The translations under genes were made by a program, and so were the position numbers. This document shows, one piece after another, positions 1 through 8,816 of a stretch of 64,000 nucleotides of DNA (positions within the stretch are counted from its first letter, which is position 1; every line of letters starts with the position of its first letter). Source of the DNA: Actinoplanes teichomyceticus ATCC 31121 (GTDB taxonomy: Bacteria > Actinomycetota > Actinomycetes > Mycobacteriales > Micromonosporaceae); the NCBI RefSeq assembly GCF_003711105.1, contig NZ_CP023865.1:310001-374000 (forward strand), written 5' to 3'. The notes under the pieces are model-generated. The model ran no database searches. It was not told where the DNA came from and saw only the letters and a program-made list of their open reading frames with translations.

Positions 1-1422
1 GACGCCGAGCGGCGCCTGCCGACCCTGGTGAAGGACCAGCCGCTGACCGCCGACGAGCTGGCCGCGGTGGACCACCACACCTCGCCGCCGGCCCGCTACA
101 CCGAGGCCTCGCTGGTCAAGGCGCTGGAGGAGCTCGGCATCGGCCGCCCGTCGACGTACTCGTCGATCATGCAGACCATCCAGGACCGCGGTTACGTGGA
201 CAAGCGCGGCCAGGCGATGATCCCGTCGTTCCTGGCGTTCGCGGTGATCGGCCTGCTCGAAGGGCACTACCCGCGCCTGGTGGACTACAACTTCACCGCC
301 GCGATGGAGGGCCAGCTCGACGACATCGCGGCCGGCGAGCACACCGCGCTGGACTTCCTCACCTCGTTCTACTTCGGCTCGCAGGCCAGCGGGGCGGACG
401 AGGAGATCGCCAAGGCCGGTGGCCTGAAGAAGATGGTCACCGAGAACCTCAGCGCGATCGACGCCCGTGAGGTCAACTCGATCCCGCTGTTCACCGACGA
501 GCAGAACCGGCAGGTCGTCGTCCGGGTCGGCAAGTTCGGGCCGTACCTGCAGCGCAAGGCGACCCAGGTGGCCGAGGGTGAGGAGCCGGTCGAGGACCGC
601 GCGTCGATCCCGGAGGGCCTGGCCCCCGACGAGCTGACCCCGGAGAAGGTCGCGGAGCTGTTCCTCGCCGGCAACGGGGACCGGACGCTGGGCGACGACC
701 CGGCGACCGGTGAGCCGGTCGTGGTCAAGTCCGGCCGCTACGGGGCGTACGTGCAGAGCGGTGAGCGCAGCTCGTCGCTGTTCGCCTCGCAGTCGCCGCA
801 GACCCTCACCCTGGAGCAGGCGTTGCAGCTGTTGTCGCTGCCCCGGGTGGTCGGCAGGGACCCGGACGGCAACGAGATCATCGCGCGTAACGGGCGGTAC
901 GGCCCGTTCATCCAGCGGCTCAAGGACTCGCGTTCGCTGGACAGCGAGGAGCGGCTCTTCACGGTCACCCTGGAGGAGGCGCTGGCCCTGCTGGCGGCGC
1001 CGAAGACCCGGCAGCGGGGCACGCCCAAGCCGCCGCTGCGCGAGCTGGGCACCGACCCGGCGACGGAGAAGCCGCTGGTCGTCAAGGACGGGCGGTTCGG
1101 GCCGTACGTGACCGACGGGGAGACCAACGCGACGCTGCGGCGCGGTCAGACGCCGGAGGAGCTGACGCTCCAGGAGGCGATCGAGATGCTGGCCGAGAAA
1201 CGCGCCAAGGGGCCGGTGAAGAAGACCACCCGCAAGGCGGCGGCCAAGAAGGCGCCGACCAAGGCGGCCGAGGGCGCCACCGTGGCGAAGAAGGCGACCA
1301 AGGCCACGAAGGCCACGGCGGCGAAGAAGGCGGCGCCCGCCAAGAAGGCCACGGCGGCGAAGAAGGCGGCGCCGGCCAAGAAGGCGGCCGCGGCGACGAA
1401 GGCCGCGGCCGAGCAGGCCTGA
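1..1422 (+). CDS. topA: DNA topoisomerase I, C-terminal part (5' end outside window)
   Basis: Type IA topoisomerase that relaxes negatively supercoiled DNA. The reading frame is open from base 1, so only the last 473 residues are visible; the Toprim domain and active-site tyrosine lie upstream. Visible are the end of the catalytic core (GIGRPSTYSS, about residues 47-56) and four C-terminal glycine/aromatic repeats: GKFGPYL at 177, GRYGAYV at 245, GRYGPFI at 298 and GRFGPYV at 364. The final 70 residues are a Lys/Ala-rich, histone-H1-like tail built from AKKAA/AKKAT units, as known for actinobacterial TopA, where it is thought to help processivity. It is convergent with the oxidase gene downstream and ends at a strong hairpin. 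Confidence 0.97.
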   Translation, partial: DAERRLPTLVKDQPLTADELAAVDHHTSPPARYTEASLVKALEELGIGRPSTYSSIMQTIQDRGYVDKRGQAMIPSFLAFAVIGLLEGHYPRLVDYNFTAAMEGQLDDIAAGEHTALDFLTSFYFGSQASGADEEIAKAGGLKKMVTENLSAIDAREVNSIPLFTDEQNRQVVVRVGKFGPYLQRKATQVAEGEEPVEDRASIPEGLAPDELTPEKVAELFLAGNGDRTLGDDPATGEPVVVKSGRYGAYVQSGERSSSLFASQSPQTLTLEQALQLLSLPRVVGRDPDGNEIIARNGRYGPFIQRLKDSRSLDSEERLFTVTLEEALALLAAPKTRQRGTPKPPLRELGTDPATEKPLVVKDGRFGPYVTDGETNATLRRGQTPEELTLQEAIEMLAEKRAKGPVKKTTRKAAAKKAPTKAAEGATVAKKATKATKATAAKKAAPAKKATAAKKAAPAKKAAAATKAAAEQA

Positions 1423-1433
1423 GCGGCGGTCCA

Positions 1434-1467
1434 CCCGGTGCCCGGCGGCCTCCCGCCGGGCACCGGG
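1434..1467. terminator. Bidirectional hairpin terminator after topA
   Basis: Perfect 15-bp inverted repeat (arms 1434-1448 and 1453-1467) with a 4-nt CCTC loop, lying between the convergent stop codons of topA and the lactone oxidase gene. There is no T-tract, as is usual in high-GC actinobacteria. Confidence 0.75.
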
Positions 1468-1476
1468 CGGACCGGG

Positions 1477-2772
1477 TCACCCCAGGACGCGGTCCAGGTA
1501 GTCGTTGGTGAAGACGCGGGCCGGGTCGAGGCGGTCGCGTACCGCCAGGAAGTCGTCGAATCTCGGGTACGCCGGGCGCAGGTCCGCCGCGGTCCGGTAG
1601 TGCAGCTTGCCCCAGTGCGGCCGCCCGCCCAGCGGCTCGCAGAGCGCTTCCAGCGCGCGGAAGTACGGCTCGTACGGGCTGCCGTGGAACTGGTGCACGG
1701 CGATGTAGGCGGACTCCCGGCCGTACCCGTGCGACAGCCAGACGTCGTCCGGGCCGGTGAAGCGCACCTCGACCGGGAAGAGCACCCGGAACGGCAGGGC
1801 GTCGATCAACCGGGGCAGCGCGTCGATCACCTCGGGCAGGGCGGCGCGGGGGATCTCGTACTCCATCTCGGTGAAGCGGACCCGGCGCCGGGTGCAGAAG
1901 ACCCGATCCGATCGGCCGGTGTAGCTGCGGGCGCTCAGCGCGCGGGCGGCGACCGCGTTCAGGGTCGGCACCACGCCCGCCCACCGTTGTCCGATTTCGC
2001 ATACACCTTGAAAAACCGTGTTGGACAGGAACTCGTCGTCCATCCAGCCGCGCAGGCGCGGCAGCGGCCGGTCGTCCGCCGTCACCCGGTTGTTGATCTT
2101 CAGCTGGGCCCGGTCGGTGTACGGGTACCAGTAGAACTCCACGTGATCGTTGCCCGGGATCCAGTCGTCGAGGCCGGCCAGCACGTCGGCCAGCGCCATC
2201 GGCCGCTCGTCGGCGCGCAGCGTGAACGCCGGCACGCAGCGCAGGGTCACCTCGACGAGCACGCCGAGCGCGCCCAGCCCGGCCCGCACCGCCGGGAACT
2301 CGGGCGAGTCCGGGCCGTACGTCCGGATCTCGCCGGAGGCGGTGACCATGGTGACCGCCGCCACGCAGGAGGCCAGTGTGGAGTGCCCGATCCCGGTGCC
2401 GTGCGTGGCGGTGGAGATCGCGCCGGCCACCGTCTGCATGTCGATGTCGCCCAGGTTCGGCATGGCCAGCCCGTGCCGGGCGAGCACCGCGTTCAGAGTG
2501 GACAACGGCATCCCGGCCTGCACGGTGACCAGCGGAGCGTCGACCGAGACGAGCTGGTTCAACCGGTGCAGCACCATGCGCTGGTCGTCGGCGACCGCGA
2601 TGGCGGTGAACGAGTGTCCGCTGCCGACCGTCTTGATCCGACGTCCGGCCCGGGCCGAGGCAGTGACCATGGCCGCCACCTCGTCGATGCCGCCCGGGGC
2701 GAGCACCTGGGCGACGGACTGCTGAGTGCGCGCCCAATTGGTCCACCGGCGGGCGATAACGGGTGTAGTCAT
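1477..2772 (-). CDS. D-arabinono-1,4-lactone oxidase family FAD protein
   Basis: 431-residue member of the aldonolactone oxidoreductase (ALO/GulLO) family, which oxidises aldono-1,4-lactones with covalently or tightly bound FAD. The N-terminal FAD-binding PCMH domain (about 10-180) contains VGSGHSFT, whose histidine is the usual flavin attachment site, and the THGTG segment. The C-terminal ALO domain ends with the typical HWGKLHY and RVFTNDYL motifs. The ATG at 2772 is chosen because GGAGGA precedes it at good spacing and the homologous region starts just after it; the frame stays open for 92 more codons upstream, but that stretch is proline/arginine-rich shadow. Substrate unknown. Divergent from the TetR gene at 2969. 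Confidence 0.88.
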   Translation of the reverse strand: MTTPVIARRWTNWARTQQSVAQVLAPGGIDEVAAMVTASARAGRRIKTVGSGHSFTAIAVADDQRMVLHRLNQLVSVDAPLVTVQAGMPLSTLNAVLARHGLAMPNLGDIDMQTVAGAISTATHGTGIGHSTLASCVAAVTMVTASGEIRTYGPDSPEFPAVRAGLGALGVLVEVTLRCVPAFTLRADERPMALADVLAGLDDWIPGNDHVEFYWYPYTDRAQLKINNRVTADDRPLPRLRGWMDDEFLSNTVFQGVCEIGQRWAGVVPTLNAVAARALSARSYTGRSDRVFCTRRRVRFTEMEYEIPRAALPEVIDALPRLIDALPFRVLFPVEVRFTGPDDVWLSHGYGRESAYIAVHQFHGSPYEPYFRALEALCEPLGGRPHWGKLHYRTAADLRPAYPRFDDFLAVRDRLDPARVFTNDYLDRVLG

Positions 2773-2968
2773 TCCGGCTTTTGTCCTCCGTCCGAGCGGA
2801 CACCAGCACCTGGCGTCCCGTCGATGCGCCTCGCTCGTTGATCCGAGTAACGTTCGATTTATCCCTGAGATCTGTCGCGACCTACCTGGAACCCGGCGGC
2901 TGCCGGTCCTGTGCAGGAGGTCTCCACCGTCGCGAACAGATCTCACTGTTGAGAGGGAGTGGCGACGC

Positions 2969-3598
2969 GTGTCGACACCAACCGTCACCACCGGCCCGCT
3001 GCGGCGGGTTCCGGTGCAGGGCAGAAGCGTTGCCCGGGTACAACGCATGCTCGACGCCTGTGCCGAGCTGGTGGACGAGGTCGGCTATGAGGGCCTGACC
3101 ACCACCCTGCTGGCGGAGCGCGCCGAGGTTGCCATCGGCTCGGTCTACCAGTTCTTCCCGGACAAGCGGGCCATCGTCCAGGCCCTGGCACTGCGCAACA
3201 TGGACGCCTATCTGCAGAGCCTCTCCGACCGGTTCGCGGCGGAGACGTTCACCCACTGGTGGGACGCGGTGGATGCGGCGATAGACGGTTACATCCACAT
3301 GCACCGCAGCGTCCCCGGTTTCCGTACGCTGCACTTCGGCGACGTCGTCGACCTGCACCTGCTGGACTCCGACCGGGACAACAACGCGGTGATCGCCGAG
3401 CGGCTGGCCGAGTTGCTGATGCAGCAGTTCCAGCTGATGGACCGGGCCCGGCTGCGGTTCGCGCTGCAGATCTCGGTGGAGGCCGCCGACGCGCTGATCA
3501 AGCTGGCGTTCCGGCGCGACCCGAGCGGGGACGAGTCGGTGCTGACCGAGGTCAAGGCGCTGATCCGGGAGTACCTGCACCGGCACGTCTCGGCCTGA
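2969..3598 (+). CDS. TetR/AcrR family transcriptional regulator
   Basis: 209-residue one-component repressor. The N-terminal helix-turn-helix spans about residues 20-65 (RVQRMLDACAELV, then TTTLLAERAEVAIGSVYQFF, a typical TetR recognition helix followed by F-x-x-K), and an all-helical ligand-binding domain follows. The GTG at 2969 is preceded by GAGAGGGAG at suitable spacing; longer frames upstream lack a ribosome binding site. It sits between the divergent lactone oxidase gene and the convergent PLP-enzyme gene, so it probably controls the 196-bp divergent promoter region 2773-2968. Ligand unknown. Confidence 0.87.
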   Translation: MSTPTVTTGPLRRVPVQGRSVARVQRMLDACAELVDEVGYEGLTTTLLAERAEVAIGSVYQFFPDKRAIVQALALRNMDAYLQSLSDRFAAETFTHWWDAVDAAIDGYIHMHRSVPGFRTLHFGDVVDLHLLDSDRDNNAVIAERLAELLMQQFQLMDRARLRFALQISVEAADALIKLAFRRDPSGDESVLTEVKALIREYLHRHVSA

Positions 3599-3611
3599 AG
3601 CGTGCCGGGGG

Positions 3612-4814
3612 TCAGCCCAGGAAGGCATGGCCCTCTCCCCGGTACGTCGGGGCCGGCGCCGCTGTCTCGCCGTCGATCAGCTGCAACTCGTTGACGTGCT
3701 CGCACAGCTCGCCGGCCTTGGCGTGACGGAACCACACCCGGTCGCCCGGGCGCAGCCGGTCGGCGGCCGCGCCCCGCAGCGGTGTCTGCACCTCACCGGG
3801 ACCCTCGTCGCCCTTGAACGAGAGCCCCTCGGGCAGGTACGGCGTGGGCAGCCGGGACGCCTCCGCCGGCCCCGAGGCGATCCAGCCGCCGCCCAGCACG
3901 GTGGCGATCCGCGGCGCCGGGCGACGGACCACGGAGAGCGCGAAGAACGCCGCCGGGGTGGGCCGCCAGCTGCGGTACGCGTCGAACAGGGTCGGGCCGT
4001 ACAGGCCGGAGCCGGCGGTGACCTCGGTGACCGACGGGTCGGCGCCGGTGGCGGCGACGCTGCCGGTCCCGCCGCCGTTGACGTACTCCAGCTCGGCGTG
4101 CTCGCGGACCGCCCGGACCGCCGCGGCGCGCCGCTCCAGCAGCTCCGCCCACGCGCGGCTCTGCATCAGCCGGATGGCGCGGGCGCGCAGGGCCCGGCCC
4201 GGCGGGGCGTCGCCCACGCCGGCGATGTGTGCCTCGTACGACATCATCGCGACCAGCCGGAACCCCGGCCGCGCGGCGATCCGGCGGGCCAGCGACCCGG
4301 CCTGGGCGGCGGAGTGCACCGGGGAGCGGCGGACCCCGACGTGCAGCGCTCCGGCGGGCCTCCACGACGCGTCGAGATCGAGACAGAGCCGGACGTCCGG
4401 CCGGGCGCCCGGCGCCGATCGGTCGACCAGATCCAGCTGGGACGGGTGGTCCACCATGATCGAGATGGCGGCGGCCAGCCGCTGGTCGCCGGTCAGCTCG
4501 CGCAGCGCGGCGCGGTCCGCGGTCGGGTACGCCACCAGCACGTCGTCGGTCACCCCGCGGCGCACCAGCCAGATCGCCTCGGCCAGGGTGTACGCCATCA
4601 CGCCGCGCCATCCCGGCCGGGCCAGCACCCGCTCCAGCAGGGCCCGGCAGCGCACCGATTTGCTGGCCACCCGGATCGGTTTCCCGGCCGCCAGGGCGGT
4701 CAGCCGGTCCGCGTTGTCGTCGAACGCGGCCAGATCGACCACCGCGATCGGAGTCTCCAGGTGACCGGTGGCCTTCTCGAGTCGCCGGCGTAGCGCGTCG
4801 CGGTCGGTGAGCAC
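3612..4814 (-). CDS. Alanine-racemase-fold PLP enzyme (amino acid deaminase/aldolase type)
   Basis: 400-residue protein with an N-terminal alanine racemase-like TIM barrel (about 20-270) and a C-terminal D-serine dehydratase-like domain (about 290-385). The PLP lysine is expected in VASKSVRC near residue 51. The C-terminal segment (WFRHAKAGELCEHVNEL) carries His and Cys residues where D-threonine aldolase and D-serine dehydratase bind a metal. These family features suggest deamination or retro-aldol cleavage of a D-amino acid; the actual substrate cannot be read from sequence. The pairing with a lactone oxidase and a TetR gene recurs in actinobacteria from memory, but a shared pathway is inference. 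Confidence 0.75.
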   Translation of the reverse strand: MLTDRDALRRRLEKATGHLETPIAVVDLAAFDDNADRLTALAAGKPIRVASKSVRCRALLERVLARPGWRGVMAYTLAEAIWLVRRGVTDDVLVAYPTADRAALRELTGDQRLAAAISIMVDHPSQLDLVDRSAPGARPDVRLCLDLDASWRPAGALHVGVRRSPVHSAAQAGSLARRIAARPGFRLVAMMSYEAHIAGVGDAPPGRALRARAIRLMQSRAWAELLERRAAAVRAVREHAELEYVNGGGTGSVAATGADPSVTEVTAGSGLYGPTLFDAYRSWRPTPAAFFALSVVRRPAPRIATVLGGGWIASGPAEASRLPTPYLPEGLSFKGDEGPGEVQTPLRGAAADRLRPGDRVWFRHAKAGELCEHVNELQLIDGETAAPAPTYRGEGHAFLG

Positions 4815-4946
4815 ACGCGCACGCTATCCCGAACCCGACCAACCCGAAAGACGCTCATCTCTGCTCCACCCGAAGGTGCGCACCCCCGATGACCTGGGGC
4901 GGCCGGATACAGTGCTGGCGAGCAGTGACCACGGGGAGGTAGGGCC

Positions 4947-7298
4947 ATCAACACCGAAAGCCGCCAGGAGACCGCGCCGGTAGACCTATCGGGTGCGGCC
5001 GCGCTGCGCTCGGTCCTGCGCATCCGTCCGTTCCGCCGGCTCTGGCTGGTGCTCGGGCTCGCGTCCTTCGGCGACTGGATCGGCCTGCTGGCCACCGGTC
5101 TCTTCGCCTCCGCCCAGTTCGACAACTCGGCGGCGCAGGGCGCCGCGTTCGGCGGCACGATCGCCGTGCGCCTGCTGCCGGCGCTGCTGCTCGGGCCGAT
5201 CGCGGGTGTCTTCGCCGACCGGTTCGACCGGCGTTACACAATGGTGATCACCGACCTGATCCGGTTCGTGTTCTACGGCTCGATCCCGCTGGTCCCGTTG
5301 TTCGGCGGGTCCGCCGGGCTCACCGTCACCTGGGCCACCATCGCCACCTTCGTCGGCGAGACGATCACTCTGATCTGGATCCCGGCCAAGGAGGCCGCGG
5401 TACCGAACCTCATCCCGAAATCCCGGATCGAGATCTCCAACCAGCTCACCCTGGTCACGACGTACGGCATCACGCCGATCCTGGCCGCCCTCGGCCTGTC
5501 CGCGCTGACCGCGGGCGTGCAGCACTCCGGGGTCACCCTGCCGGACTGGGCGCAGCCGGTGCAGCTGGCGCTCTACCTGAACGCGCTGTCCCGGCTGGCC
5601 ACCGCGCTGGTCGTGTTCTTCGGCATCCGGGAGATCGGCGGCAAGAGCGCGGCCCGGGAGCAGGCCGCCGAGCAGAGCATGACCCGGCAGTTCCTGGACG
5701 GGTGGAAGTACATCGGGCGTACCCCGCTGGTCCGCGGCCTGGTGCTGGGTATCTTCGGCGCCTTCGCGGCCGGCGGCGTGGTGATCGGCGCGGCCCGGAC
5801 GTACGCCACCTCGCTGGGCGCCGGTGAGGCGGCCTTCTCGCTGCTCTTCGGCGTCATCTTCCTGGGGCTGGCGGTCGGTATCGGGCTCGGCCCGATGATC
5901 GTCAAGGAGCTGTCCCGGCGCCGCTGGTTCGGCATGAGCATCGTGCTGTCCAGCGGCTCGGTGATGTTCCTGGGCCTGGCCTTCCACCTGTCCATGGCCC
6001 TGCTCGGGGCGCTGCTGGTGGGCGCCGGCGCGGGCATGGCGTTCCTGGCCGGTCTCACCCTGCTCTACGGCGAGGTGGAGGACGCGGTCCGCGGCCGGGT
6101 CTTCGCCGTGGTGCAGATCGGCGTCCGGATGGTGCTGCTGCTGGCCATCACCCTGGCCGGCCTGCTCGTCGGCCTGGGCAGCTCCCGGCAGCTCGACCTG
6201 GGCGCGGTCAGCGTCGACGTATCGTCCACCCGGGTGCTGCTGCTGGTGGCCGGCGCGATCGGGATCTGGGTCGGGGTCGGCGCGTTCCGGCAGATGGACG
6301 ACAAGAAGGGCGTGCCGGTCCTGGGCGACCTGTTCGGCTCGGTCCGGGGCCGCCCGCTCGCCCCGCCGGAGGAGTTCGTCCGGACCGGGGTCTTCGTGGT
6401 CTTCGAGGGCGGCGAGGGGGCCGGTAAGTCCACCCAGGTGAACCGGCTGGCCGACGCGCTGCGCGCGGAGGGCCGGGACGTGGTCGTCACCCGGGAGCCG
6501 GGCGCCACCGACATCGGCTCCCGCATCCGCGCCCTGGTGCTGGACAAGGAGCACGGCGCGGGGCCCTCGCCCCGGGCCGAGGCCCTGCTGTACGCCGCCG
6601 ACCGCGCGCACCACGTCGCCACCGTGGTCCGCCCGGCGCTGGCCCGCGGCGCGGTGGTGATCAGCGACCGGTACGTCGACTCGTCGCTGGCGTACCAGGG
6701 AGCCGGGCGTACCCTGCCGGTCCAGGAGATCTCCTGGCTCTCCTCCTGGGCGACCGGCGGCCTCAAGCCCGACCTGGTGGTCCTGCTCGATGTGGACCCG
6801 GGCGTGGGCCTGAGCCGGGTCAGCGCCCGGGGCGCGGGCGCCGACCGGCTGGAGAGCGAATCCCGCGGCTTCCACGAGCGGGTCCGGTACGCGTTCCTCG
6901 ACCTGGCCGCCGCCGACCCCAAGCGCTACCTGGTGCTGGACGCGGCGCGGCCGGCCGAGCAGATCGCGGCCGCGGTGTCGGAGCGCCTGACCCCGCTGCT
7001 GGTCGCGGCCACTCCGGCGGAGTCCGCGGCTACCCCGGCGGAGTCCGCGGCTACCCCGGCGGAGTCCGCGGCTACCCCGGCGGAGTCCGCGGCTACCCCG
7101 GCGGAGTCCGCGGCTACCCCGGCGGAGTCCGCGGCTACTCCGCCGCAGTCCGCCGCTACTCCGGCGCAGTCCGCGGCCACTTCGGGGCGATCCGGGGCTG
7201 CTTCGGCGGAGTCCGCGGCCACTCCGGTGGATCCGGCCGGCGAGGGGCCGGTGGCGCCCAGCGGGGCCGAGAAGCCCCCGGTGGACGGCCGCCCCTGA
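4947..7298 (+). CDS. tmk: MFS transporter-thymidylate kinase fusion with C-terminal heptapeptide repeats
   Basis: Bifunctional 783-residue protein. Residues about 25-455 form an MFS-like multi-helix membrane domain (FRRLWLVLGLASFGDWIGLL opens TM1). Residues about 480-685 are a complete dTMP kinase, making dTDP from dTMP: P-loop GGEGAGKST near 490, TREPGATDIG, and the DRY-type motif ISDRYVDSSLAYQGAGR. MFS-Tmk fusions are known in actinobacteria. The tail is eleven SAATPAE-like heptads. Start: an ideal GGGGAGGT lies before ATC at 4947, but no ATG, GTG or TTG occurs in frame between the stop at 4926-4928 and a GTG at 5049, and starting there would remove the start of TM1. ATC (or a CTG slightly downstream) is therefore inferred. 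Confidence 0.9.
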   Translation: MNTESRQETAPVDLSGAAALRSVLRIRPFRRLWLVLGLASFGDWIGLLATGLFASAQFDNSAAQGAAFGGTIAVRLLPALLLGPIAGVFADRFDRRYTMVITDLIRFVFYGSIPLVPLFGGSAGLTVTWATIATFVGETITLIWIPAKEAAVPNLIPKSRIEISNQLTLVTTYGITPILAALGLSALTAGVQHSGVTLPDWAQPVQLALYLNALSRLATALVVFFGIREIGGKSAAREQAAEQSMTRQFLDGWKYIGRTPLVRGLVLGIFGAFAAGGVVIGAARTYATSLGAGEAAFSLLFGVIFLGLAVGIGLGPMIVKELSRRRWFGMSIVLSSGSVMFLGLAFHLSMALLGALLVGAGAGMAFLAGLTLLYGEVEDAVRGRVFAVVQIGVRMVLLLAITLAGLLVGLGSSRQLDLGAVSVDVSSTRVLLLVAGAIGIWVGVGAFRQMDDKKGVPVLGDLFGSVRGRPLAPPEEFVRTGVFVVFEGGEGAGKSTQVNRLADALRAEGRDVVVTREPGATDIGSRIRALVLDKEHGAGPSPRAEALLYAADRAHHVATVVRPALARGAVVISDRYVDSSLAYQGAGRTLPVQEISWLSSWATGGLKPDLVVLLDVDPGVGLSRVSARGAGADRLESESRGFHERVRYAFLDLAAADPKRYLVLDAARPAEQIAAAVSERLTPLLVAATPAESAATPAESAATPAESAATPAESAATPAESAATPAESAATPPQSAATPAQSAATSGRSGAASAESAATPVDPAGEGPVAPSGAEKPPVDGRP
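7005..7235 (+). repeat. 21-bp coding tandem repeat in tmk tail
   Basis: Eleven 21-bp units encode the Ala/Thr/Pro/Glu/Ser-rich tail of the Tmk fusion. The first six are nearly identical at the DNA level (GCGGCTACCCCGGCGGAGTCC) and the last five diverge, as expected of a slippage-prone array that grew at one end. The unit length keeps the frame. Confidence 0.93.
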
Positions 7299-7321
7299 CG
7301 GCGGGCGCCGCGGTTGCCGGT

Positions 7322-7346
7322 CCCGGGCCGTCGGCGGCGGCCCGGG
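7322..7346. terminator. Hairpin between convergent tmk and esterase genes
   Basis: 9-bp perfect inverted repeat CCCGGGCCG/CGGCCCGGG (7322-7330 and 7338-7346) with a 7-nt loop, located between two convergent stop codons. Confidence 0.6.
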
Positions 7347-7353
7347 GCGGCTC

Positions 7354-8619
7354 CTAATCGCGGAACAACCGCAGCGGCACGGCGGCCGCCATCGCGGCCA
7401 TCCCGGCGTCGTTCGGGTGCAGGTGGTCGCCGCTGTCGTAGGCGGGGTTCAGCCGGAGCGGATCGGCCGGATCCCGCACCGCCGCGTCGAAGTCGATCAC
7501 CCCGTCGTACTCGCCGGAGGCGCGGATCCACCGGTTCAGCGCGGTCCGCTTGCGCTCGTTCTCCGGGCTGTAGAAGCCGAGCGTGTCGTCCTTGAACGGC
7601 AGCACGGTCGCGCCGTACGCCCGCAGCCCGGCCTGATGCGCCCGCGCGATCAACTGGCGGTGAGCCCAGATCAGGTCGTCCGCCGAGACCACCTCGTCCG
7701 GCGGCGCGGACGTCCCCGGATGCCCGAGATCATTCACGCCGAGCAGGACCACCAGGAACGCCGCGCCGGGCTGGGCGAGCACGTCCCGGTCGAAGCGGCG
7801 CAGCGCGCTCTGCCCGAAGTACGCCGCATACCCGACAGCCGGGCTGCCGACCGGTGGGTTCGGGTCGTGCAGCAGCCGGTTGCCGGAGACGCCGACGTTG
7901 GCCACCCCGCGGCGCAGGCGCACCCCGCGCAGCCGCGCGGCGAGCAGGTCGGGCCAGCGGTGGTCGGCGTTCGCGGCGGTGTTCGCGCCGTTGGTGATCG
8001 AGTCGCCGAGCGTGACGATCGCGCTGCCGGCGGCCTGCACGCTCACTCCGGACAGGAACAGGTACTGCTGGATCGTGCTGCTCGGCGTCACGTGCCGAGC
8101 CGCCGTCACGTTGCCGGCGGCGATCACGTTGTCCTGGAACGCGAACGCGGCCAGCGTGGTGACCGGGGTCCGCTCCGGCAGGTGGATGCTGATCACCAGG
8201 TGGGCGCCGCCGGGGACGCGCAGCGCGACCGGGTCGCTGACGATCGGCGCGCCGGCCGGGACGGTGACCGACCCGCGCCCGCCGAAGGTGACCCGGCGGT
8301 CCGTGCCGGGCACGGCGTCGGTGCTCGCGCCGCTGCCGGCGCGCAGCGCCACCCGTACCTCGCCGATCCGCAGCGGGGTGTCGCCGAACTCGTTGGTGAG
8401 CCGGATCCGCAGCCGGTCGCCGCCGAGGCTGAGGCGGACCACCTGGCGCACCGTCTGATCGGTCAGGACCAGGGGCGCGGTGGGCGGGATCGTGGTCGCG
8501 ACGGCCGCCCAGCTGGCGACCTCCCCGGGCGCGCCGGCCGCGGCGGCGGGGCTGCCGGGCAGCGTGCCGACGGCCGCGGCGGCACCGGTGAGTGCGAGGA
8601 CCCGGCGTCTGGTAGTCAT
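7354..8619 (-). CDS. Secreted SGNH/GDSL esterase (putative carbohydrate esterase)
   Basis: 421 residues. The N-terminus TTRRRVLALTGAAAA looks like a Tat-type export signal ending near residue 28. A beta-rich N-terminal domain (about 40-190) precedes the SGNH hydrolase domain with block I VTLGDSITNG (catalytic Ser near 207), the block II glycine in NVGVSGNRLL, block III LLGVNDLG and block V SGDHLHPND supplying Asp and His. Such proteins remove acyl groups from polysaccharides or lipids. It is divergent from the GH10 xylanase gene and shares a palindrome with it, so an acetyl-xylan esterase role is a reasonable inference. GGAGAG precedes the ATG. Confidence 0.85.
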   Translation of the reverse strand: MTTRRRVLALTGAAAAVGTLPGSPAAAAGAPGEVASWAAVATTIPPTAPLVLTDQTVRQVVRLSLGGDRLRIRLTNEFGDTPLRIGEVRVALRAGSGASTDAVPGTDRRVTFGGRGSVTVPAGAPIVSDPVALRVPGGAHLVISIHLPERTPVTTLAAFAFQDNVIAAGNVTAARHVTPSSTIQQYLFLSGVSVQAAGSAIVTLGDSITNGANTAANADHRWPDLLAARLRGVRLRRGVANVGVSGNRLLHDPNPPVGSPAVGYAAYFGQSALRRFDRDVLAQPGAAFLVVLLGVNDLGHPGTSAPPDEVVSADDLIWAHRQLIARAHQAGLRAYGATVLPFKDDTLGFYSPENERKRTALNRWIRASGEYDGVIDFDAAVRDPADPLRLNPAYDSGDHLHPNDAGMAAMAAAVPLRLFRD

Positions 8620-8627
8620 GTCACTCT

Positions 8628-8640
8628 CCGAAAGTTTCGG
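8628..8640. promoter_or_regulatory. Palindromic operator overlapping the esterase ribosome binding site
   Basis: Perfect 13-bp palindrome CCGAAAGTTTCGG. On the minus strand its end forms part of the CGGAGAG ribosome binding site of the esterase gene. The same core appears before the xylanase gene. CGAAA-type palindromes are associated with LacI-family control of Streptomyces xylanase genes; that parallel is from memory. Confidence 0.65.
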
Positions 8641-8793
8641 AAATCTTCGGGACAGATCTTCGTAACGTAGAGCCGCTCATCTATGGCGTCAAGAGCGGAA
8701 TATCCGCTGCTGCGCGATGCGAACGCTCGCTCGATCATCGATGGACAATCTTGACGGCTCCCACTCATTGTGCATAACGTTTCGCCACGTCCT

Positions 8794-8804
8794 CGAAACT
8801 TTCG
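8794..8804. promoter_or_regulatory. Palindromic operator overlapping the xylanase ribosome binding site
   Basis: Perfect 11-bp palindrome CGAAACTTTCG whose last G begins the ribosome binding site GGAGG (8804-8808), 12 nt before the xylanase ATG. Geometry is the same as on the esterase side, so a bound repressor would cover the start region of both genes. Confidence 0.65.
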
Positions 8805-8816
8805 GAGGCTTTTCAG

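Noticed and set aside
2726..2968. Longer N-terminus for the TetR protein at 2969
   Set aside because: The upstream frame overlaps the divergent oxidase promoter, has no ribosome binding site and no family similarity.
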